DNA of 6,127 bases from Rhodospirillales bacterium (GCA_013205335.1 JABMNB010000465.1:1-6127); one strand, 5' to 3'; numbered from the stretch's first letter, positions 1 to 6,127 are shown. Notes: generated from the letters alone by a model not told the origin. A program made the numbers and translations.

Positions 1-26
1 CGTTCACCGGTGCAGCAGCAGCGTCT

Positions 27-776
27 CTAGTTCGCCCTCGGACGGTGCTGTAGGGCCTCGTCGCCTGCGACCCACTCGCCGTTCATCGTGCAGGCGGGCA
101 TCGCCAGCTGGATCAGCGATTCGCCATGCGCTTCGGGCGGAATCTGCTGCGCTTCGTCCTCGCCCGGAAAGGCTTCGCGGCGCATGAAGGTACGCATAGG
201 GCCCGGGTTGAAAAGGTTGGCCTTCACCTGGGTGTGCGCGACCTCGGCCGCATAGATGCCGACCATCATGTCGAGAGCGGCCTTGCTCGTGGCGTAGGCT
301 CCCCAATAGGGAATGATCCGCCGCGAGGCACCCGAGGTCACGAAGATGGCGCGGCCGGCATCGGAGCGGCGCAGCAGCGGGTCCATCGAGCGGATCAGGC
401 GCCAGTTGGCGGTGACGTTCACCGCCATCACCTGCTCGAACACTTTGGGTTCGAAATGGCCCATCGGGGAGAGCGTGCCGAGAATGGCGGCATTGCCCAG
501 AAGCACGTCGAGGCGGCCGAAGCGGTCGAACAGGGCCTGGCCCAGACGGTCGATCCCGGGTCCGTCTGTAATGTCGAGCGGCACCAGTGTGGCCGACCCG
601 CCGACGGCCTTGATGCGGTCATCGACCTCTTCAAGGCCGCCCACGGTCCGGGCGACCAGCACACAGTGCGCGCCCTCGGCGGCGTAGGCGAGGGCGGCGG
701 CGGCCCCGAGGCCGCGCGAGGCGCCGGTGATCAGCGCAACGCGTCCGGCAAGGCGGCCGACGGCGGCTTCGGTCAT
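27..776 (-). CDS. YciK-like short-chain dehydrogenase/reductase (SDR)
   Basis: A 249-residue classical SDR oxidoreductase, probably cytosolic and NAD(P)-dependent; the substrate is unknown. Seen: the cofactor-binding TGASRGLG at residues 17-24, an acidic residue in LDIT near 68, a variant NAG motif (NAA, 95-97), and the full catalytic tetrad N120, S148, Y161 and K165 (YATSK), followed by the PG turn at 191-192. The stretch from LLGNAAILG through LLRRSDAG, and the MRTFMRREAFPGED segment near 194-207, resemble E. coli YciK, itself poorly characterised. The ATG at 776 is chosen because the Rossmann fold begins 11 residues later and the gene then starts 10 bases after the purF stop. Further upstream in-frame starts would run into purF and encode sequence unlike any SDR. 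A GGAG lies only 2 bases before the ATG, so translation may depend on coupling to purF. The fold is certain; the function is open. Confidence 0.9.
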   Translation of the reverse strand: MTEAAVGRLAGRVALITGASRGLGAAAALAYAAEGAHCVLVARTVGGLEEVDDRIKAVGGSATLVPLDITDGPGIDRLGQALFDRFGRLDVLLGNAAILGTLSPMGHFEPKVFEQVMAVNVTANWRLIRSMDPLLRRSDAGRAIFVTSGASRRIIPYWGAYATSKAALDMMVGIYAAEVAHTQVKANLFNPGPMRTFMRREAFPGEDEAQQIPPEAHGESLIQLAMPACTMNGEWVAGDEALQHRPRAN

Positions 777-786
777 CGCTCCGAAC

Positions 787-2250
787 TCAAGCCGATTCGA
801 CGAGGAGGGAGAGCTGGCGATCCTCGATGCCGACCACGTCGTCCAGCTCGATCGGATAGTCGCCGGTGAAGCAGGCGTCGCAGAAAGCGGGCGCGGCGGG
901 ATCGCGGCCGGCCGGCAAGCCCATCGCGCGATAGAGGCCATCGATCGTAACGAAGGCCAGCGAATCGACACCGATGAACTTAGCCATGCCGGCGACGTCG
1001 TAGCGGGAGGCCAACAGCTTGTCGCGTTCCGGCGTGTCGATGCCGTAGAAGCAGGGGTTGGTGGTCGGCGGCGCGGCGATGCGCATGTGGACCTCGCGGG
1101 CGCCGGCGTTGCGCACCATCTCGACGATCTTCATCGAGGTCGTGCCGCGAACGATCGAATCGTCGACCAGGATCACGCGCTTGCCCTCGATGTGGGCGCG
1201 GTTGGCATTGTGCTTCAGGCGCACGCCGAGGTGGCGGATGTGGTCCGCAGGTTCGATGAAGGTGCGGCCGACGTAGTGGTTGCGGATGATGCCGAGTTCG
1301 AACGGCAGCCCCGATTGGGCGGCATAGCCGATCGCGGCCGGCACGCCGGAGTCCGGCACCGGGACGACGACGTCGGCCTGCACGGGACTTTCCTTGGCCA
1401 GTTCCCTGCCGATGCGCTTGCGCGCATCGTAGACACCGACGCCTTCGACCTTTGAATCTGGTCGCGCGAAGTAGATGTGTTCGAATACGCAGAAGCGGCG
1501 CTTCTGCTTCACGAACGGCTTGATGGAGCGGAGGCCGTTGCCGTCGACGATCACGATCTCGCCCGGCTCGACATCGCGCACGAAACGGGCGCCGATGATG
1601 TCCAGCGCACAGCTCTCGGAGGTCAGGATCCAGGCGTCCTCGAGGCGACCGATCACCAGCGGCCGCACGCCCATCGGATCGCGGACGCCGATCAGGGCTT
1701 CGTTGGTCAGCAGCAGGAGGGAGTAGGCGCCCTTGACCCGGCCCAGCGCATCAATCAGCCGATCGACGACGGTTGAGTAGTTGGAACGGGCGATCAGGTG
1801 GTTGATGACCTCGGTGTCGGTCGTCGACTGGAACAGGCAGCCAATACGAACCAGTTCCTTGCGCAGGAGGTAGGCGTTGGTGAGATTGCCATTGTGCGCA
1901 AGCGCCAGGCCGCCGAAGTCGAAGTCGGCGAAGATCGGCTGGATGTTGCGATCCGAGGAGCCGCCCGTGGTAGCGTACCGGTTGTGGCCGATCGCCGAAT
2001 AGCCGACCAGCTTGTCCATGACGGCCTGGGTGCCGAAGATGTCCCCGACCAGGCCTGCGGCGCGATGATTGTAGAAATGCCGGCCGTCGAAAGTGACAAT
2101 CCCCGAGGCTTCCTGACCGCGATGCTGCAGGGCATGCAGCCCCAGCGCGCTGTGGGCGGCGGCGTCCGACGTCCCATAGATGCCGAACAACGCACATTCC
2201 TCGTGAAATTTGTCGAGGTCGTCGTCGGAGCGTTTCGGGGTGCTATGCAC
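787..2250 (-). CDS. purF: Amidophosphoribosyltransferase (glutamine PRPP amidotransferase)
   Basis: Catalyses the first committed step of de novo purine synthesis: PRPP plus glutamine gives 5-phosphoribosylamine, in the cytosol. In GTG-start numbering (487 residues), a propeptide of 18 residues ends in HEE before C19 (CALFGIYG), the Ntn-hydrolase nucleophile exposed by self-cleavage. R91 (HNRYATTG), N120-G121 (HNGN) and D145 complete the glutaminase site. The phosphoribosyltransferase PRPP loop (VILVDDSIVRGTT) is at 359-371. Cysteines 254, 400, 457 and 460 sit where the Bacillus subtilis enzyme binds its 4Fe-4S cluster, so this is the propeptide and iron-sulphur type, not the cluster-free E. 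coli type. The gene follows cvpA, a common pairing in proteobacteria. The start is uncertain: GTG at 2250 is preferred for a usual propeptide length, but TTG at 2289 would add 13 residues; neither has a clear ribosome-binding site. Identity is very secure. Confidence 0.97.
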   Translation of the reverse strand: MHSTPKRSDDDLDKFHEECALFGIYGTSDAAAHSALGLHALQHRGQEASGIVTFDGRHFYNHRAAGLVGDIFGTQAVMDKLVGYSAIGHNRYATTGGSSDRNIQPIFADFDFGGLALAHNGNLTNAYLLRKELVRIGCLFQSTTDTEVINHLIARSNYSTVVDRLIDALGRVKGAYSLLLLTNEALIGVRDPMGVRPLVIGRLEDAWILTSESCALDIIGARFVRDVEPGEIVIVDGNGLRSIKPFVKQKRRFCVFEHIYFARPDSKVEGVGVYDARKRIGRELAKESPVQADVVVPVPDSGVPAAIGYAAQSGLPFELGIIRNHYVGRTFIEPADHIRHLGVRLKHNANRAHIEGKRVILVDDSIVRGTTSMKIVEMVRNAGAREVHMRIAAPPTTNPCFYGIDTPERDKLLASRYDVAGMAKFIGVDSLAFVTIDGLYRAMGLPAGRDPAAPAFCDACFTGDYPIELDDVVGIEDRQLSLLVESA

Positions 2251-2296
2251 GGCGGGGTTATAGCTGGGCTGTCGCCCCGACGCTATCAAGGATAAC

Positions 2297-2923
2297 TCAC
2301 TGCGGCGGTTTGGTTTCCGCGGGCACGGCCGGCGTGGCGGGAGTCGAGTCCGTCGGCGCGGGAGCGGAACGCGGAGCAGCCGTCGACGGTGCGGGGATCA
2401 CGCCGCTATCCATACCCGGGCGCTGCAGCCGGGTGCGGAAACCGGTCGGCAGCTGCGGCTCCACGAAGGTCGCCATCTCGCGGATCATCGGGAAACTGGC
2501 GGCACCCTCGACGGCGGGCGGCAGCTGGCGGGGGCCAAGATAGCCGTAGAACAGGAAGGCCGTGCCCATCGCGACCCATGAGCAGAGCACGCCGAAGCCC
2601 GCACCGAGGATCTTGTCGGGCCGTCCGAGCGGGCCGGCCCGCACAGAACGTGAAAGCACGCTGGTCAGCATGATCAGCACGATCAGGGCGGCTACGAAAA
2701 CGACCAGCAGGGATATGAAGTAGGAAAGCTCGGCACTGCCGACGACTTTCAGGACCTCGGGCTCGACGACCTTGGAGAAACGCCAGGCGACCCAGCCGGC
2801 GCCGATCCAGGAGGCGATGAACAGGACGGCGTGGGCCAGGCCCGTGGACATGCCGATGGCCGCTCCGAACACGGCGACGGCGATCACGGCGACGTCGAAT
2901 ACGGTAATTCCGAGCTGCTCCAT
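2297..2923 (-). CDS. cvpA: CvpA family inner-membrane protein
   Basis: A 208-residue member of the CvpA (colicin V production) family. Seen: four hydrophobic segments at about residues 8-26, 29-47, 67-88 and 104-127, separated by short charged loops, then a soluble tail. From about 167 the tail is rich in Pro, Ala, Thr and Ser, low in complexity and probably disordered. The family is known for colicin V secretion and envelope-stress phenotypes in enterobacteria; its molecular activity is unsettled. The ATG at 2923 is chosen because the membrane protein begins there and a GGAGAG at 2934-2939 lies 10 bases upstream. The same frame is open back to an ATG at 3010, but that would overlap the end of radA with sequence unlike the family. 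The gene is 22 bases after radA and just before purF; cvpA-purF is a widespread arrangement. Family assignment is confident, function is not. Confidence 0.9.
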   Translation of the reverse strand: MEQLGITVFDVAVIAVAVFGAAIGMSTGLAHAVLFIASWIGAGWVAWRFSKVVEPEVLKVVGSAELSYFISLLVVFVAALIVLIMLTSVLSRSVRAGPLGRPDKILGAGFGVLCSWVAMGTAFLFYGYLGPRQLPPAVEGAASFPMIREMATFVEPQLPTGFRTRLQRPGMDSGVIPAPSTAAPRSAPAPTDSTPATPAVPAETKPPQ

Positions 2924-2933
2924 CGACCCCGTT

Positions 2934-2939
2934 CTCTCC
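2934..2939 (-). promoter_or_regulatory. Ribosome-binding site of cvpA
   Basis: GGAGAG on the minus strand, 10 bases before the ATG at 2923, in the gap between the radA stop and cvpA. It decides for this start over the in-frame ATG at 3010 inside radA. Confidence 0.6.
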
Positions 2940-2945
2940 GTGCCT

Positions 2946-4409
2946 TTAATACTGATCCTGGTCGCGCCGGCGGTCCCCAGTTCCCTCGGGAGCGCCCTCG
3001 CGCCGGCCACGTTTTAGAGGCCGATCGGCCGGTTGGAAACGTGCCACAAGGTCCGATAGATGCTCGATTTCGTCAATGGCGATACCTTCCGGCGCGCGCG
3101 GGGCAGGCCCCGAGCCGCTGCGAACCTGCGGAATGAGCGCGCTGCGAAATCCGAGCTTCGCGGCCTCTCGCAAGCGGGCCTCGCGCTGTCCGACCGGCCG
3201 GACCTCGCCGCCGAGGCCGATTTCGCCGAACACCACCATGTCGCCCGGTACCTGCTCGTCGGCCAGCGAGGAGATGACAGCTGCTGCCACGGCGAGGTCG
3301 GCGGCCGGCTCGCCGATCCTGAGACCTCCGGCTACGTTCAGATAGACGTCGTTGGCGCCGACCGTGACGCCGCACCGGGCCTCCAGCACGGCCAGGACCA
3401 TGGCCAGGCGGTTCGAATCCCAGCCGACCACGGCGCGCCGCGGCGTGGCGAGGGACGAGGGGCTGACCAGCGCCTGGATCTCGACCAGCAGCGGCCGCGT
3501 GCCCTCGATGCCGGCGAAGACGCAGGTGCCCGAGACGTGACCGCGGCGATCGGCCAGGAACAGCGCCGACGGATTGGCGACGTCGGACAGGCCGCGGTCG
3601 GACATCTCGAAGACGCCAATCTCGTCGGTCGGACCGAAGCGGTTCTTGACGGTGCGCAGGATGCGGAACTGGTGGCCGCGCTCGCCTTCGAAGTAGAGCA
3701 CCGTGTCGACCATGTGCTCGAGCACGCGGGGCCCCGCGATGGCGCCGTCCTTGGTGACGTGGCCGACCAGCAGCACGGCGATGCCGCGACGCTTGGCGAG
3801 TTCGACAAGTGCCTGGGCCGAGGCGCGCACCTGGGTGACGGTGCCCGGGGTTGAATCGACGGTATCGAGCCACATCGTCTGGATCGAATCGATGACCGCC
3901 ACCCTGGGCGCGTCCGGCCGTTCCAACGACGCAACGATGTCGCGCACCGACGTGGCGGCGACCAGCTGAACCGGTGCGTCGGCCAAGCCCAGCCGCTCGG
4001 CGCGCAGCCTCACCTGGTCGACGGCCTCTTCGCCGGAAATGTAGGCGCAGGTCGTGTTCTGTTTGGCGAGCGCCGCCGCCATCTGCAGAAGCAAGGTCGA
4101 CTTGCCGATGCCGGGATCGCCGCCGATCAGCAACGCCGAACCCACGACCAGTCCGCCGCCGCAAACGCGATCGAATTCGTTGATGCCGCTCTTCAGGCGC
4201 GGCGGCTGCGGCGTCGAGCCGGTAAGCCCCGTGAAGGCAAGCAGCCGGCCCTTGCCGCCGCGGGCCAGGCCGCCGCCTGCGGGACCGGGGGCGGGCGCGG
4301 CCTCCTCGACGATTGTGTTCCACTCGCCGCACGATTCGCAGCGACCGCTCCACTTGGTGGTCACGGCGCCGCAGGACTGGCAGACGAAGCGCTTGAGCGG
4401 GCGCGCCAC
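2946..4409 (-). CDS. radA: DNA repair protein RadA/Sms
   Basis: A RecA-related ATPase that acts on recombination intermediates, helping branch migration alongside RecA; cytosolic. Domain order in the 487 residues: an N-terminal four-cysteine zinc finger (C10-x2-C13, C24-x2-C27); a RecA-type ATPase with Walker A GDPGIGKST (97-105) and Walker B AVIDSIQT (171-178); the RadA-specific KNRFG motif at 255-259; and a Lon-protease-like C-terminal domain (about 300-455). In that domain the stretch around EPAADLAVA (367-375) shows no obvious catalytic serine, as usual in RadA. After about 462 there is a basic, polar tail of some 25 residues, making it somewhat longer than the usual 450-460. The GTG start lies 2 bases after the TAA of the upstream ATPase gene and directly before the zinc finger; a weak GGAAG (4418-4422) is 8 bases upstream, inside that gene. 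This tight junction implies co-transcription. Identity is very secure. Confidence 0.97.
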   Translation of the reverse strand: MARPLKRFVCQSCGAVTTKWSGRCESCGEWNTIVEEAAPAPGPAGGGLARGGKGRLLAFTGLTGSTPQPPRLKSGINEFDRVCGGGLVVGSALLIGGDPGIGKSTLLLQMAAALAKQNTTCAYISGEEAVDQVRLRAERLGLADAPVQLVAATSVRDIVASLERPDAPRVAVIDSIQTMWLDTVDSTPGTVTQVRASAQALVELAKRRGIAVLLVGHVTKDGAIAGPRVLEHMVDTVLYFEGERGHQFRILRTVKNRFGPTDEIGVFEMSDRGLSDVANPSALFLADRRGHVSGTCVFAGIEGTRPLLVEIQALVSPSSLATPRRAVVGWDSNRLAMVLAVLEARCGVTVGANDVYLNVAGGLRIGEPAADLAVAAAVISSLADEQVPGDMVVFGEIGLGGEVRPVGQREARLREAAKLGFRSALIPQVRSGSGPAPRAPEGIAIDEIEHLSDLVARFQPADRPLKRGRREGAPEGTGDRRRDQDQY

Positions 4410-4411
4410 GA

Positions 4412-5185
4412 TTAGAGCTTCCGGACCTGCATCTGGATCGGACCTTCGGCCCGGCCGTGGATGAACTGGTCTACGTGGGCGTTGCCCGAGCGGTCGATGT
4501 CCGCGACGGGACCTTGCCAGATCAGCCTGCCCTCATGGAGCATCCCGACGCGGTGGCCGATCTTGCGGGCGCTCGCCATGTCATGGGTGATCGAGACCGC
4601 GGTCGCGCCAAGGTCGCTGACGGATTTCACGATCAGGTCGTTGATGACGTCGGCCATGATCGGATCGAGGCCGGTCGTCGGCTCGTCGAAGAAGATGATC
4701 TCGGGCTCGCGGGCGATGGCACGGGCGAGCGCGACGCGCTTCTGCATGCCGCCCGACAATTCCGAGGGGAAGAGTTCGCCGATCTCCGGGCCGAGCCCGA
4801 CAGCGCCCAGTTTGGCTATGGCCACCTCGCGCGCCTGGTCGAGGGCCATGCCGTCGCTCTGGATGGGGCCGAAGGCGACGTTCTCCCAGACGCGGAGCGA
4901 ATCGAACAGGGCGCCGCCCTGAAACAGCATGCCGAACTTGCGCATGACGCGTGCGCGGCTGCGATCGGAGAGGTTGCTCGTTTCCTCGCCGTCTACCTTG
5001 ATCGAGCCGGAGTCCGGCCGCATCAGGCCCAGGATGCATTTCAGGAGCACCGACTTGCCCGTGCCTGATCCGCCGATGACGACCATCGATTCGCCCGGCG
5101 CCACGTCGAGCTCGATGCCCTGCAGCACCTTCTTGGGCCCGAAAGCCTTGGTTACGCCGCGCAACGAGATCTTGGGGGAGGCCAT
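4412..5185 (-). CDS. mlaF: MlaF-type ABC transporter ATP-binding protein
   Basis: The cytoplasmic ATPase of an MCE/Mla-type transporter that moves phospholipids between the inner and outer membranes. All ABC motifs are intact in 257 residues: Walker A GGSGTGKS (38-45), Q-loop Q89, signature LSGGMQ (143-148), Walker B IIFFDEP with D167 and E168, D-loop TGLDP (171-175) and switch H201. The C-terminal VDQFIHGRAEGP (about 238-249) matches the extension after the ATPase core in E. coli MlaF (FxxGxxxGP pattern) and separates it from amino-acid importer ATPases. The ATG at 5185 opens directly into the first strand of the ATPase. It lies 14 bases after the permease stop, and those bases (TCGGCTCCTGCCTC) hold no ribosome-binding site, so translation is probably coupled to mlaE. 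The family is secure; the lipid substrate, and therefore the symbol, is inferred. Confidence 0.92.
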   Translation of the reverse strand: MASPKISLRGVTKAFGPKKVLQGIELDVAPGESMVVIGGSGTGKSVLLKCILGLMRPDSGSIKVDGEETSNLSDRSRARVMRKFGMLFQGGALFDSLRVWENVAFGPIQSDGMALDQAREVAIAKLGAVGLGPEIGELFPSELSGGMQKRVALARAIAREPEIIFFDEPTTGLDPIMADVINDLIVKSVSDLGATAVSITHDMASARKIGHRVGMLHEGRLIWQGPVADIDRSGNAHVDQFIHGRAEGPIQMQVRKL

Positions 5186-5199
5186 GAGGCAGGAGCCGA

Positions 5200-5979
5200 T
5201 CAGCGCGCGAAGAAGGCTTCGGTGATGAAGTAATTGAAGGTCAAAATCAGGATAGAGGCGGAGACCACCGCGTTGGTGGTCGCCATGCCGACACCCTGGG
5301 CGCCGCCGCGCGACGTGTAGCCGTGGTAGCAGCCCATCAGCGTGATCAGGAAACCGAACACCGCAGCCTTCACCAGTCCCGAGTAGACGTCCTGGAATTG
5401 CAGGAAGTCGAGCGTGTTGCGAAGGTAGGCCGCGTCGTTGAAATCGAGTTTGTAGACACCCACCAGGAAGCCGCCGAACACGCCGATGATGTCGGCGATC
5501 AGCACCAGGAACGGCAGGGTGAGGACGCCCGCGATGAGGCGAGGCACGACGAGATACTTGAACGGGTCGGTCGAGAGCGTGGTGAGGGCGTCGATCTGCT
5601 CGGTGACGCGCATGGTGCCGATCTCGGCGGCCATCGCGGCGCCGACCCGACCGGCGACCATCAGGGCTGCAAGTACGGGACCGAGTTCGCGGGTCAGCGA
5701 GACCACGACGACGTTGGGGATCGCGCTTTCCGCGGAGAAGCGGGCGAAGCCGGTATAGCTCTGCAGTGCCAGCACCATGCCCGTGAAGATCGCAGTCAGG
5801 CCGACCACGGGCAGCGAGTAATAGCCGATTTCCATGATTTGCCGGAGGATCTGCCGGCGATAGTAGGGGGGCTGGAGACCCTGCCGGATCGCCTTGAACG
5901 CGAACGCCGTGACACTGCCGACCGCTGCCAGGAAGGCGAGCGTCATGCGCCCCAGGATCGTGAGCAGGGGAATGGTCAC
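5200..5979 (-). CDS. mlaE: MlaE-type ABC transporter permease
   Basis: The inner-membrane permease subunit of an MCE-type phospholipid transporter, pairing with the ATPase encoded just downstream. It has 259 residues, the normal family length. Seen: the family signature around ELGPVLAALMVAGRVGAAMA (98-117), followed by EIGTMRVTEQIDAL (119-132), which includes the EQIDAL coupling segment; an amphipathic N-terminal region (about 10-35); and hydrophobic membrane segments near 54-74, 88-118, 142-173, 203-218 and 232-252. The start is GTG at 5979, supported by GGGAG at 5987-5991, 7 bases upstream. The GTG shares four bases (GTGA) with the stop of alanine racemase. No MCE-domain gene follows the pair, where many genomes carry mlaD. 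It could serve a variant MCE system such as a plant TGD-like or Ttg2-like exporter; direction of transport cannot be read from sequence. Confidence 0.93.
   Translation of the reverse strand: MTIPLLTILGRMTLAFLAAVGSVTAFAFKAIRQGLQPPYYRRQILRQIMEIGYYSLPVVGLTAIFTGMVLALQSYTGFARFSAESAIPNVVVVSLTRELGPVLAALMVAGRVGAAMAAEIGTMRVTEQIDALTTLSTDPFKYLVVPRLIAGVLTLPFLVLIADIIGVFGGFLVGVYKLDFNDAAYLRNTLDFLQFQDVYSGLVKAAVFGFLITLMGCYHGYTSRGGAQGVGMATTNAVVSASILILTFNYFITEAFFAR
5976..5979 (-). other. alr/mlaE stop-start overlap (GTGA)
   Basis: On the minus strand the mlaE GTG and the alr TGA share these four bases. This arrangement usually means that ribosomes ending alr re-initiate on mlaE, tying transporter synthesis to the racemase transcript. 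Confidence 0.85.
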
Positions 5980-6127
5980 GCCGGTTCTCCCGTTTCGTCG
6001 GCTGGCGCGTCGGCGTAACCGTCGACATAGGCGCGATGATAGCGCCGGCCGAGGGCGGTCATGATCTCGTAGGCGTTCGTCCGGGCGTGGTCGGCGAGGT
6101 CGTCCGGCGTGAGATGCGGGCCCAGCA
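5976..6127 (-). CDS. alr: Alanine racemase, C-terminal fragment (cut by window edge)
   Basis: The last 49 codons plus TGA of a gene that continues beyond the right edge; I translated it directly from the minus strand. The fragment reads LGPHLTPDDLADHA, then AYEIMTALGRRYHRAYV, then a polar tail ending GETGEPA-like (DETGEPA). The YEI(M/L)T-LG-RY pattern is typical of the C-terminal beta domain of alphaproteobacterial alanine racemase, the PLP enzyme that interconverts L- and D-alanine for peptidoglycan. The lysine that carries PLP and the catalytic tyrosine lie outside the window, so activity cannot be judged. The TGA overlaps the mlaE GTG start by four bases (GTGA, 5976-5979), so the two are almost certainly co-transcribed and translationally coupled. 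The call rests on a short but characteristic segment plus the fitting neighbourhood. Confidence 0.82.
   Translation of the reverse strand, partial: LGPHLTPDDLADHARTNAYEIMTALGRRYHRAYVDGYADAPADETGEPA
5987..5991 (-). promoter_or_regulatory. Ribosome-binding site of mlaE
   Basis: GGGAG on the minus strand, 7 bases before the GTG at 5979 and inside the last codons of alr. It is the clearest ribosome-binding site in the window and fixes the GTG as the start, not the ATG 11 codons further in. Confidence 0.65.

Noticed and set aside
1..26. Start of another feature downstream of the SDR
   Set aside because: Only 26 bases remain; a CTG repeat of three units on the minus strand is too short to mean anything and no terminator hairpin is visible.
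1..306. Possible alternative C-terminus of the SDR in another frame (ends near position 4)
   Set aside because: Its last residues (GELETLLLHR) look protein-like, which could suggest a frameshift near codon 240, but the annotated frame keeps the SDR pattern to EWVAGDE and ends cleanly at TAG; there is nothing else to support a shift.
126..869. Long plus-strand open frame (247 codons) opposite the SDR
   Set aside because: It is the complement of a well-supported SDR in GC-rich DNA; its product is Gly/Arg/His-rich with no recognisable domain.
774..971. Upstream extension of the SDR frame to an ATG at 971
   Set aside because: The 65 extra residues are out-of-frame purF sequence rich in Ser, Ala and Pro, and the Rossmann fold starts properly from the ATG at 776.
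727..1455. Plus-strand open frame of 242 codons opposite purF
   Set aside because: Antisense to conserved PurF coding sequence; composition (Asp, Val, Ala, Arg, His) is typical of a GC-rich shadow and no motif is visible.
2255..2289. Sigma-70 promoter TTGATA ... TATAAC before purF
   Set aside because: Both boxes are near consensus, but the 21-base spacer is too long for a confident call, so it is not listed as a feature; the -10-like part is mentioned under the purF start finding.
2251..2296. Purine riboswitch or PurR-type operator before purF
   Set aside because: At most 46 bases separate cvpA and purF, too few for a riboswitch aptamer, and I see no palindromic operator.
2924..3010. Upstream extension of the cvpA frame to an ATG at 3010
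   Set aside because: It overlaps the radA 3' end and adds 29 polar residues before the first membrane segment; the ATG at 2923 has a ribosome-binding site.
3060..3854. Plus-strand open frame of 264 codons opposite radA
   Set aside because: Shadow of RadA; repeated Asp-Gly-Ala-Arg composition and no domain.
4457..5068. Plus-strand open frame of 203 codons opposite mlaF
   Set aside because: Antisense to intact ABC ATPase motifs; no motif of its own.
5323..6018. Plus-strand open frame of 231 codons opposite mlaE
   Set aside because: Antisense to the permease; a His/Asp/Glu/Arg-rich product is what reversing hydrophobic codons gives.
5186..6028. mlaF frame open upstream to 6028
   Set aside because: The added 281 residues are an Arg/Pro/His-rich shadow of mlaE; ABC homology begins at the ATG at 5185.

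Overview
This is a compact stretch of bacterial chromosome in which every gene lies on the minus strand. Read in the direction of transcription, from right to left, the order is: alr (3' end only) > mlaE-type permease > mlaF-type ATPase > radA > cvpA > purF > YciK-like short-chain dehydrogenase. The junctions are a 4-base overlap or short gaps (2 to 46 bases, depending on the purF start). I see no internal terminator, RNA gene, repeat array, insertion sequence or phage remnant. No stretch above 300 bases lacks a gene.

The base composition is GC-rich (around two-thirds by eye) and the proteins look alphaproteobacterial. I infer a Rhodospirillales-like or related environmental alphaproteobacterium from the gene content and the purF and radA sequences; no ribosomal RNA is present to fix the genus. 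Composition and codon use look even throughout, with no sign of recent transfer.

Right part (about 4412-6127): the last 49 codons of alanine racemase (a peptidoglycan precursor enzyme) run by a GTGA stop/start overlap into an MlaE permease, then an MlaF ATPase. Together these form the core of an MCE-type phospholipid transporter of the inner membrane. The MCE substrate-binding subunit (MlaD) is not in the window. Middle (2946-4409): a complete RadA/Sms DNA-repair ATPase. Left (27-2923): cvpA, a small membrane protein; purF, the first committed enzyme of purine synthesis, with a propeptide and four cysteines placed as iron-sulphur ligands; and an SDR oxidoreductase.

The set mixes envelope upkeep (alr, mlaE, mlaF, possibly cvpA), recombination repair (radA) and nucleotide synthesis (purF). 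This looks like a housekeeping gene string read as one or a few overlapping transcripts, not a dedicated pathway. I found no convincing undescribed system. The points most worth a second look are the transporter pair without its MCE partner, the uncertain purF start with no ribosome-binding site, and the functionally unassigned SDR after purF.
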